Origin: Phaseolus vulgaris
Lineage: Eukaryota; Streptophyta; Magnoliopsida; Fabales; Fabaceae
Assembly (NCBI RefSeq): GCF_000499845.2
Contig: NC_023753.2
Coordinates: 16,864,193 to 16,928,192, forward strand
Reading direction: 5' to 3'
DNA length: 64,000 nt
Shown here: piece after piece, positions 46,269-56,352 of the stretch
Numbering within the stretch: the first letter of the stretch is position 1
How the letters are laid out: every line of letters starts with the position of its first letter
The notes under the pieces: model-generated
Told to the model about the DNA's origin: nothing
What the model saw: the letters and a program-made list of their open reading frames with translations, nothing else
Databases searched by the model: none
Position numbers and translations under genes: made by a program

Positions 46269-48769
46269 CCAAGCCAAAAGGAATCTTCTTTGTATACTAA
46301 TGATTTTGTTACACACTGATACCAGAGCTTTGTAGAAGGATAAATAGAAGAGTGGTATGGCTGTAAAAACTGATTTAATCAAACAAATTCTTCCTGCCAT
46401 AGATAAGAATGTTCCCTTCCAGGAACTTAGTCTAGCATTAATTTTGTTAACAACTGCCTCCCAGAACTGTTTCTTCCTTGGATTGCCTCCTAGTTCTAAC
46501 TCCACTTATTTAAAAGGGATCATCATAGTATTGCAATTCAAAGTTTTAGCATAGGTATCAAGGTAGTACCTATCAACATTAATACCTGCTAACTTTGATT
46601 TGTAGAAGTTGATTTTTAGACATGAAACAAGTTCATAACATCTCAGAATCACATTGATAGTAAAAACATTAGAGAAGGAATCTTTACACATGAATAATGT
46701 GTCATCACCAAATTGTAACATACAACATTTGACTTCATTCCTCCCCACCTTCACACTTCTAAGCATATTCTTTTTGGAAGCTTGTCTCACTAACCCAGCC
46801 AAGCCTTTAGCTACCAGAAGAAAGAGAAACGGAGCTAAGGGATCTCCCTGTCTCAACCCCCTAGAAGGTTTAAATTCCTCCGTAGGACTTCCATTAATCA
46901 AAACAGACACAGTCGACGACTTCAAGCATCCTCTAACCCACGTTATCCATTTATTGTGGAAACCTAACCTTTGTATCATATCAAATAGGAAGTTCCACCT
47001 AACCGAGTCATACGCCTTTTCGTAGTCCACCTTCAAACAAACCCCACTCCTCCAGATTCTCCTTATCTCCTCAACCACCTCATTTGTCGTAAGAACGCTA
47101 TCTAACATTCCTCGATTCTTCAAAAAAGTTTATCGATTCTCGTTAATAACCAAAGGAAGAACTTTCTTCATACGGCACGACAACACCTTAGTGATGATCT
47201 TATAGATGGCTCCCACAAGGGAGATAGGCCTGAACTGATCAAGCATGGTAGGCTCCCTCACTTTAGGCACTAGTGCAATAAAAGATGCATTGCACCCCTT
47301 CGGAAAACACTCGTTTCTCGAAAAGATTCCATCGCTTCCAAAATGTCGGTCTTAAAAATATCCCAGCTATTCTTGATGAAGTTGAAGTTGAACCTATCCG
47401 GACCCGAACTCTTTGAACCTTCACATTGCCAAACAACTTCTTTCACCTCTTCCTCTGTGAAGCAAGAAACCATTCTTAAGCTAACCTCCTTAGGCAATGA
47501 TTTGTACATCACTGAACCGAGACTTACACCAATATCATGTGTAGTCGTGAACCTCCGTTCAAGCGTATTCTTAGCTTCCCTACGAACAACTTCCATCTCC
47601 TCACACCATTGGTTATCAACCTCAACATCTTTGATCTTATTTTTAAGTCTTCTCTACCTGATTGAAGAATGAAAGAATTTATATTTGGTGTCCCCATACT
47701 TGAACCAGTTTGATCTAGATTTCTTCTTACAAAGGGATTCCAACTTCTTATCAATCATCCTTAGCTGACTAAACAAGTCCATTCTTCTCAGCTGACCATT
47801 CACCTCAAGATCATTATTGTCATCTTTAACATCGAGATCTTCAATATCCCTCAAAATTTGCTTCTTCTTAGAGTCAAGACACCCGAACACATTTCTATTC
47901 CATTCTTTAAGGTCAACCTTAAGCAAATTTAATTTATCTTTGAATTTAGATATACTATTCCCCTGCATGTTGTATACCCTTCATTTCTCCTTCACAAAGT
48001 CCTTGAAACCAGGCTCCATCAACCATGCATCAATGGTCCTAAAAGGTTCAGGACCCCAATCTTTGACCGAAGACTTCACCACTAAAGCACAATGATCGGA
48101 AACCACCCTCGGTTGTATATATTGCTTGCATGATGGCCAAATCTGAAGCCATTCTTCAAAGACAAGAATTCTATCTAATCTTCTTTTAGTTGTGCCATCT
48201 GATTTATACCAAGTATATTTTTTCCCTACACTTGGTAATTCCACCAGAAAATTCTTTCCAATAAAACGATTAAAGCCAATAATCTCCTTTTTTTACTAGA
48301 ACTACCTTTGATCCCTTTCCTTTCATCATCCCTTCTAACAACATTAAAATCACCACAAAAGCACCAAGCCATACTTTGATGTGAACTCTTTAAATTTGTC
48401 AAAGCTTCCCATTTAGCAAACTTATAACTTAAGTTACATGTTGCATATACATTAATCACAATACATAAGTTGTTTGATTTAAGGTGTTGTCCCATAAAGC
48501 CACTTCCTACTACATGCTTGTCATATCAGAATGCTTCCTTGTGCCACAAAGATAAAATGCTCCCTGCTCCCTTTACTCCTTTATGTACCCACCCAACATT
48601 GTTATCCCCCATAACAAAAATCATCTATTATCTGATATATTAGACTTTTTGTCTCTTGTAAGCATAAAAATTTCGCACCCTCCTTAGCAATAATGTATTT
48701 CAAGTAGCATGTTTTAGTTGCCCCTATACCTCTAATATTCAAATTGACAATAATCATAATTCACGTTCA

Positions 48770-50990
48770 TGGCACCCTCTCTAGACAACTTCTTAACTTC
48801 GGTATCCATGACCTCCAAACCTTCCAATTCTCTAATGACCACCTCCTCATCTTCTAAACACTTCATTCCCAACTATTTACCCAACCCCCACAACTTGACA
48901 GATTCAACATCATTTTCTTCTACCCTCAAACGATTATTACATTTTACAATATCACTATTAAATTCGGCATTAGAGCAAAGGCTTAACATGGATGAAGAGC
49001 TAATCCCATAGTGAGCAGTTCTGAGACCTCCCTTGGACCTCCACCGTGGACGTACAAATGTCACCCCCAATTCCCATAAAGCACGTAACCTTTGAACTCT
49101 CTCTGGCGTTTTGAACCCTTCTTCCATAATTTCTCCTTCCTTCCTAATACCGTCAAGCCTCCTCTCTAGCCGTGAGTTGCCCCCGCCTTCTTCTTCCCAT
49201 AGGTTTTGATTAATTCTAGTATGGGAATCGTTGTCACTAAACTTCGTTCTACCCTCATTGTTGCCACTACACATTAAACTGCTAGGTCAGGCTTCTTCTG
49301 TTTTGGTCGAAAAAATCACCTTTCCACTCATGCTACTGGATACAATCTGCATCGTCTTGATACTTCTGGTCCCCAACAATGTCATTGCACCTTCCGAATC
49401 ACCTAAACGACCTTCCATCTCTCCATTGGCCTTACCGGAGTTGGACGACATCTTCTTCGGCCTATTTGTCGCCGTCGATGAAACCGCTGCCATCAATTCC
49501 TCTAAGCAACCCTCATCTTCTCTGCCCCCACCTCCCATGTTCTTTGGGCCCACTGACCTTGCATTTTTGTTTTGGGCTTCACTGTTGCAAGAATGGGCCA
49601 TATTTTTCAGGCCCACTCAAGACAATTGTACACCTTCAGCTAGGTTACACAAGGAGTTTTGAATAAACAAGCAAGTTGCGTTGACCTGTTGTACAACTAC
49701 TAAAGTTGCCCTTTCATCAGACCTTACTTCCTCACGCATTGCCTTATTTGGGACAGAGGATCCGTTTTTTTGTTGACACACCATATCTCTTTGAAAACAT
49801 TCCTCCAAAAGCTTATGTTTTGTCTCTAGCAAGGCACAGGCTTCACCTTCCTCCTCGGCCTCCTCGACACACCGCATATAAACGTTGGCATCACCATTTT
49901 CGCCCCCCTCTTCACATGATCTTGACGAGAAAATCGTTTCCTCAACAAAGGATTTCGAGGACGAAATACTTTATAAAGATGTATAATGACAAACAGAGCA
50001 TTTACACACTCCTCCCCCTTGTCTCAGGTCCTCTTCAACTAAATAAATATTATAAAGTTGCCCATTAATCTGAAAGGCCTTTGACATCTCTACTTTACAG
50101 GACTTCGGTAAACGTACCTGGATACAAGCAAATTCAAGGTTCTCCCACGATGTTGTAGCGTCATCAATGGCTACCAACGACGCCACATCTCCAACCACCT
50201 TTCATAGGCAATCCTTGTTCCACAAAGATAAAGGTAGTCGATAGCATCTAACCAAGACTATTTTATGGCCCGCCACATATGATTCAGACCAAGGTTCTAT
50301 GTCCTAAAAAACACTTACAAACCACTCTTTATTTAACTTAATTATATCCTCCATCTTATGCCCTTCCTTAGGTGTTAAGAGAACCATGTTATCTCCCATA
50401 CATCTCACTTTAACTCATCCCCTTTTACAAATTCTTCACGCAAAAGATCGTAGTTAAGATCAGAAGACATCCAACCAACCGCACTAGAAGACATCCACGA
50501 TAGAACTTCAGATTTAGATTCAATGATAAGACCTTTCCACTAATCTTGTGAGGTTTTTCAAACAGCATCAGCGTAAGATTGTTTCACGTAACGATCCTTC
50601 GAACATCCTTTCCTTTCTTTTCTCTCTAAACCTCCTTACTCTCTGCTTCACGGGTTTATGAATGTATTGTTTTCTGGCCATTCTGGTTGCATTGGATGCA
50701 CCACCTAGTTGTACATCCCCTCCTCTCCTGTATCTATGAATGTTCACATATAACTTAATATTGCCTATGTAGATTTGATCCAACTGCTTCTCCAATCTAA
50801 CCTCATTTTCCACCTTAAAGAATTTCACAAAATCGAATCTTCTTCCCCACCTGTTGAGACGTCTTGAAATAAACATCTCTTTCACCCTTGCCCATCTCTC
50901 AAAGATCTTTAGCATATCATATTTCCCATAATTTGAGAAGAAGAACGTAGAGAAATTGTTCGAAGAAGAAAGTCAGGTTTCCGCCAATGA
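48770..50990 (-). pseudogene. LINE A ORF1 (RRM-type, nucleic-acid binding)
   Basis: The N-terminal part shows an RRM-like block (IFERWARVKEMFISRRLNRWG and RRFDFVKFFKVENEVRLEKQLDQ, 50900-50770). A DUF4283-like second block follows (VGDVASLVAIDDATTSWENLEF, about 50195-50120; KAFQINGQLYNIYLVEEDL, about 50080-50020), then a low-complexity C-terminal half (49880-48870). This is typical of plant L1 ORF1, which coats LINE RNA. Several frames are needed, so it is broken. The exact start is unclear; an in-frame stop lies just upstream of about 50990. Confidence 0.8.
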
Positions 50991-51468
50991 TCTTCCCTCA
51001 CCCTCCGATCCTCCCTCGCTCTCCGTCAACTCTCCCTCATGACCCCATGACATGTATAAATAATCATAAGGTATATAATTAAAAAAAAATATAGTCTTAT
51101 ATGTTGTTTTTTCCTATTTGTTATACTTAAGAAGAAAATATGATTTATTTCTTAAAATAACAAGAAAAATGTTTATTTTAAAAGTAAGCAAATTAAACAA
51201 ACAGATAAAAATATTAATTTTTTATTTTATTTAAAAAATACTTATTTTAAACCCTAAACTCTAAATAAACAAGTTAAACAAACCAACAATATAAATAGTT
51301 TGGGACAGATCTTTGTGTTATGTTTTTTAATATATATATGATTGGTAGTGTCTAATTTCTTTAAACACTCTTAAATGCAAGATCAGAAATTATATCAACA
51401 TAAATGTATTCTTTATCATATATATTTCTTAAACAATTGAATTATTGTTTTACGATATTCATGATATT

Positions 51469-51481
51469 CACTATTAGAAAA
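51469..51481 (+). repeat. Possible Tgm-like CACTA terminus
   Basis: CACTATTAGAAAA matches the terminal inverted repeat of soybean Tgm-type CACTA elements. Short recurring motifs follow for about 800 bp. The opposite terminus was not found, so the right border and size are unknown. Confidence 0.45.
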
Positions 51482-52416
51482 TTACATTTAGTATCAGTAG
51501 TAAATAACGATGAATTTGCATCACATACACGGTAAACTCTAAAAGTATGGATGTTAATTCTCTAACATCAATTTTTGAAGACCGACTTTATATAGTGTTG
51601 ACTTAATATCGACTCTATATATAGTTCTGACTTAGACAATGTTATGCCGACTTTATGTAGCGTTAGCCAAATTGACACTATGTAGCTGAGCCATCAAATT
51701 TTTTAAAACTATGTAAGTTATGCCATGCAAAAATATGTTGGTGGATTGTTGCTTGACATTTACTTTTTCCGGGTATGATGCCAAAATCAATATTTTTCTA
51801 CATTTGATTAAATGTTATCTACAGTCCATAATATTCTAACGTACAAATCAAACAAATTATAAAATAGACATCAATTTAACCGACATAAATTAAAATAAAT
51901 ATTAAAATAGATTTCATTAGCGTCAACTTAATTATTAAATAAATATTTAAAATATATTCCATTTACGTCTATTTAAAATATATAATAGTTAAAGTGACAC
52001 TAACTTAAATAAATATAAATATTAAAATTAAATAAGATTAAAAATGGACTAAACTAATATTAACTCTAACATATATAACTTTTTTATTTTTATTTTTTAA
52101 AAATAATATCAATTAAGTTGACGCAGAATTTATATATAATAAAAGAAAACTAATTTTGTAATAACTTTATATTTTTTAATTTAATAAAAATAAATCTAAA
52201 TTATTTTTATCTCTTATAGTAAATTAAACTGACCCTATTAATGTGGACTAAATTGACTCTAACAATATTAAATAAATTATTTTTGTGTGAAAGCTATCTT
52301 ATTATTTTCTTATATTTTTAAAATAAGATTTTTATCAGACTTTAAAAACAAGCTTACCTTTATCATCATAACATAAGGCCGGATGATCACTCCTCCAAAA
52401 TAAAGAATTAATAGCC

Positions 52417-52420
<4 letters not shown>

Positions 52421-52457
<37 letters not shown>
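52421..52457. repeat. (TA)n microsatellite
   Basis: Alternating T and A over about 37 bases in the intergenic DNA. Confidence 0.95.
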
Positions 52458-52459
<2 letters not shown>

Positions 52460-53041
52460 CATACATAATTAAGTATGGTATCCATAAAAAAGTAGAAGAT
52501 CGATTATTTTGTCAACATATTCTAAAGATATGGTGTAACTAATTGTAAATGCATCAAGAGTTGTGATGACAAATATTGATGCATGCTTTTGTGGCTACCA
52601 GTGAGAAGTTAGGGAATAATGTGCCGTTATGAGTGGTTCTAATCAGCATATGAAGTGAAAACTCCATTGATGAATGAAATTATGTAATAGAGATTAATCA
52701 TTGATAAGTCCAGAAAATACTCTATAGGTAAAGATATATTCTTTTATTCGAAACTCCTGTAAAATATGGGAAACAATATGGCCAGCGTTGAAACACTAAC
52801 TAAATAATGAAATCTGGGAATATAACTTTGTTCACCTTCTAGATATTTATCTCACATTGTTTAGCCATTTTCAAAGATGGTGTCTTAAAGGGAGATTACC
52901 AGAATATTTTTTCTTCTTTCTTTTCTCTAAGCTCATCCATATTCCACGACACTTGTTATTCCCATTTCATCAACCATGCACACCTAGATACCATTCCTGT
53001 CTGAAAGGTTGTAACATCACTTGGATTAGTTGAGTTCACAA

Positions 53042-53079
<38 letters not shown>

Positions 53080-53360
53080 GAAGAATGTTACTTTAATAAC
53101 TACACATTCAAATATACCCATTCATAATTATGATTGATTTGATTAATATAATTTTAAAAGTCTTTAATTTCAATAAAAAATTATTTTTCTTTTGCTGTAT
53201 TATTGTTAACATATCAACATTCATATAAATATCTACATCTACACATAAAAAAAAAAAAGAATTGATACTCTTTTTGTGCCATTAGTGTTCCCTATATATG
53301 TTAGTCTACTATATAGCTTCACCTTGATTACAAAATATTATCATTTCAAAGACAAGTAAA

Positions 53361-53402
53361 ATGGCTCAGAGGAATATATTCCATCGCTGGTTTCTTCCAT
53401 AG
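53361..53402 (+). promoter_or_regulatory. Upstream ORF in the HIPP leader (13 codons plus stop)
   Basis: An ATG at 53361 opens a frame of 13 amino acids (MAQRNIFHRWFLP) that stops at 53402, 29 bases before the HIPP start. If the mRNA begins upstream of it, ribosomes would meet this ATG first. Whether it is in the transcript is inferred from its distance only. Confidence 0.5.
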
Positions 53403-53431
53403 TTGTTCTTCTTTGCTTCCTTTTATCTACC

Positions 53432-53662
53432 ATGGCTTCCTTGCTAGAGAAAGCTTTCGGCTTTGAAATCTCTTCGTTTATATATCGCCTTTTTATCTAT
53501 CATCATCAAGATCATCATCATCACAACAAAGACGTCCACAGAAACTTCAACATGCCAAAGAAGGGTCGACCACTTTCCTTGCAGGTTCGCTTTCAACGTT
53601 AATTATTTTGTTTCTTTTCCTTGATCATATTGAAAGTGGAATAGCACCATATATAACTAATA

Positions 53663-53693
<31 letters not shown>

Positions 53694-55751
53694 TCTCCTT
53701 GGTTATATGTTTCAATCTTTCTCCACCCAGCGTTTTTTTCATTTCAGCACATGATCTTATGATGTTATATATTAAATAAATATTGGAACGATGAAACCGA
53801 TGATTTCATCTGGGTGTTCAATATTGTGATGTTAAATTTAATCAGAATTTGGTTTTAATGATTATTTGGAAACCTGGAAATTTTATGTAAGGTCTTGGAT
53901 TCGAACTTACTGCAAAAATTAATCTTTCATCGGTACAAGAGAAAGCGATGTCATACAACATCTCCCTTTTGATTAAAAGATTGAAGGTGAAGAATAAAAG
54001 AGAGTAAGAATATGATTTATTATAGGACAGATTAAATGATCTTGTCAGACAGAAGAAGTAGAAGAGTGAAAAAAGTGACTTTTCAGATCAGTATGTGAGA
54101 ATATATGAAAACAACCATCAGAATTTGGTTCCTATTCTCAGATTTTTTTCTGTTTTTGCAATAGTGCATTTTTTTTTAATAAATTTCCTTTTTTTAAGAA
54201 AAATAGACAAGTCATATACCATATATGAACATTTTAGAGTGAAAAATCATATATGATTTCAGTGTAAAAAATAAAGTCGTACATAAGTATCACTTTGATT
54301 GTATTTTTATATTTAAATCGTGCATGATCCACTTAAAATTAATTTTAGATTTAATTAAAGTTATTGATGTTATATAAGTTTTGTATAATAAAATTGACAA
54401 AGTGTAAGTTACGATTTGCATGTAGAGTATTTTTTATCTTGTATCTATGATAAACCACTTTCACTTTAAAATTGTTTACCCATTTTCCTATATAAGAACT
54501 GTTTTACCTAAAATCGTAATTTATGAAAAAAGTTCATTACTTTCATGAAAAAAGTCATATATTTTTTGTTGTACTGGTCAACATATTTTGATTTACTTGC
54601 TTTTAAATGGTAATTACTTAACAAAAATATAGCGATTGAAATAAATTATATGGCATTTACTTTTTTAGAGAGGTTTTGGTTGTTAAAGAATCAGAATAGG
54701 AAGTATGAGCAATATAGTTAGGAAAAAAGTGAGATGCAAACTGAAATGACTCGTGAGATACTTATTCCTTCCAGACAGTTGAGCTGAAAGTAAGGATGTG
54801 CTGCACGGGCTGCGAGAGAGTTGTTAAAAACGCCATTTACAAGCTCAAAGGTATGTCTAATTTTATTTTTTTTTCACAATTTTAGATTATATATGTATTT
54901 TCAAGAAAAATAAAAGAAAGAATAAGTTTTTTAATCAATTAAGATAATTAAATATAGTTTGTCAAAATGAATAAATAGAAACTTTCATAACATAAGCTAT
55001 ATATCAATTTATTAATTTATTCTATAAAAATCCTAAATACTCAAATGGGCTAAGGAAAAAAGATAGGAACATTTGGACAGGACAAAAACATATTTTTGGA
55101 ATTTAATATATATATGACTATACGTACTATTAAGATAATTAATGCTAAAGTGAATAATGTGAATTAATAATAATTTCTGATTAAATTATGGCATTGAAAG
55201 TCATAATATAGTATACTCTGTTTTTATTTTATTTTGAAATTTGTATTTTAATTTTGAAAAATGATAGAAATTTGGGATAAGAAAGTAAAAACCCAGAAGA
55301 TAATATGAGTAAATCAGTTAGCATAAAAAAGTCATTTTGTGACATGTTGTGAAGAAGAAAAAAAAAAGTGAGTGAATGTGAGTGATGGAAGAGTTAGAAG
55401 AATGATAATAGGTTGTTGAAATTTATAGGGATTGATTCGGTGGAGGTTGACTTAGAGATGGAAAGGGTGACTGTTGGAGGGTATGTTGATCGGAACAAGG
55501 TGCTGAAGGCCGTGAGGAGGGCAGGGAAGAGAGCAGAGTTCTGGCCATACCCTAATCCACCACTGTATTTCACCACTGCTGATCATTACTTCAAAGACAC
55601 CACCCATGAGTTCAAAGAAAGCTATAACTACTACAGACATGGCTACAACCTCCCAGACAAACATGGCACCATTCATGTCTCTCACCGAGGAGATGACAAC
55701 GTTAGCAACATGTTCAACGATGACAATGTCAATGCTTGCTCTGTCATGTAA
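53432..55751 (+). CDS. HIPP: Heavy-metal-associated isoprenylated plant protein, three exons, 183 aa
   Basis: Exons: 53432-53584, 54775-54850 and 55429-55751; both introns have GT/AG ends and the frame closes. Residues 1-51 include a histidine-rich stretch (H24-H25, H28-H31). The heavy-metal-associated domain covers about residues 52-115, with M59-C-C-T-G-C64, so Cys61 and Cys64 are the expected metal ligands. It continues with SVEVDLEMERVTVGGYVD and AVRRAGKRAEFWPYPNPPLYF, strongly conserved in the HIPP45-like group. It ends C180-S-V-M, a CaaX box for prenylation, so membrane anchoring is expected. HIPPs bind or carry metal ions such as copper, zinc or cadmium and act in metal balance and stress; the exact metal is not readable here. 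An in-frame stop precedes no alternative start; the ATG at 53432 fits the family. This is the only apparently intact single-copy gene in the window. Confidence 0.93.
53658..53692. repeat. (TA)n microsatellite in HIPP intron 1
   Basis: A TA-rich run of about 35 bases, about 75 bp after the first donor site. Its length may vary between alleles. Confidence 0.85.
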
Positions 55752-55869
55752 TTACTACCTTCTACCTAATCGCCAAAACTTTCATCACACTTCATATGTA
55801 AATTTCCACTAATTGCTATCTATATAATGCATCAAACTTAGTTCCTGCTTTTGTAAATAATGTAGATTC

Positions 55870-55876
55870 AAATAAA
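55870..55876 (+). terminator. Probable polyadenylation signal of the HIPP gene
   Basis: AAATAAA lies about 120 bases after the stop codon, a normal distance for a plant 3' UTR. Confidence 0.55.
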
Positions 55877-55879
55877 GAA

Positions 55880-56352
55880 CCAAGTTCAACATTTCATGTC
55901 ACAATTATATCTCGCAACACATGCACACACAGATTTATCATTACTAATTAATAAAAATAAGAATAAATACATACTTCTTTCAACATTTATCTCTTAATTT
56001 TATTACTTATTACTTAAATAAAATTGAATATCTATAAAATCCTTATTTATAATGATCATTTGTTTATAACTGATATTTTAATAATTAAATAGAAAAATAA
56101 AATCTACGGTTACCAATGCACATAATAATTTATAACATTAATTTCTAATTAAAATAAACAAATACTATGATTATTAAAATTAACTATATTTCTAAAATTG
56201 TTACTGTTAAAAAGTAATTTTACTTTTATAGGTAGGCATAAACTTATGAATTATTTTAAATTTAACAACGTAATTATTAAATTATCATGTTTAATTATTG
56301 TTTTTCTTAAAAGTTATTTTAAAACTTAACAAAGTTTTTTTTAATATAAAAA
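55880..56352. other. AT-rich spacer between the HIPP gene and LINE B
   Basis: No gene seen; long A/T runs only. Confidence 0.6.

Larger units (their letters stand above)
33246..48757 (-). pseudogene. LINE A ORF2 (endonuclease, reverse transcriptase, zf-RVT), interrupted
   Basis: It starts at 48757 (MIIVNLNIRGIG). The endonuclease part includes CLQET (about 48675), FCGDFNVVRRDDERKG (about 48360) and the WYKSDG...RRLDRILV and VSDHCAL region (48210-48090). A linker (47968-47654) precedes RT: DFNFIKNSW-like (about 47390), a KVDYEKAYDSVRW block, a GSPTEEF...RQGDPLAPFLF block (about 46900-46840) and QFGDDTLF near 46715, where FADD is usual. It passes into the solo LTR at 46268, resumes at 45509-45229 (SWVSWENVCKPRE), is cut by element 3, and resumes at 34239 with the zf-RVT region (STICALCRESEESTQHLFLDC, about 33690). 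Several stops and frameshifts are present. It would nick target DNA and copy LINE RNA into it. Confidence 0.88.
21465..51062 (-). mobile_element. LINE A: full-length L1-type element (about 7.2 kb) broken by three LTR insertions
   Basis: ATCATAAGGTATAT occurs exactly at 21451-21464 and again at 51063-51076, a 14-bp TSD. The 3' end (left) shows the plant L1 hallmark CTGATAAAG followed by an A run on the minus strand. Removing the three insertions with their TSDs leaves 7164 bp: 5' leader, ORF1 with an RRM-like domain (about 50990-48780), ORF2 with endonuclease, RT and zf-RVT (48757-33246 with gaps) and a 3' UTR (33245-32722 joined to 22050-21465). The order fits a complete plant L1. Frameshifts and stops show it is dead. 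Confidence 0.9.
51077..53360. other. AT-rich intergenic DNA upstream of the HIPP gene
   Basis: I find no gene. It holds a CACTA-like terminus (51469), microsatellites (52421-52457 and 53047-53073) and scattered GTTGAC/GTCAAC motifs between 51590 and 52260 that look like CACTA subterminal repeats. The proximal promoter of the HIPP gene should lie in the last few hundred bases; a TATATAT stretch at about 53293 is a candidate TATA box. Confidence 0.5.

Noticed and set aside
54851..55428. Alternative HIPP start at 55413, which opens the exon 3 frame
   Set aside because: That frame lacks the MxCxxC metal site; splicing to 54775-54850 and 53432-53584 gives the complete family protein.
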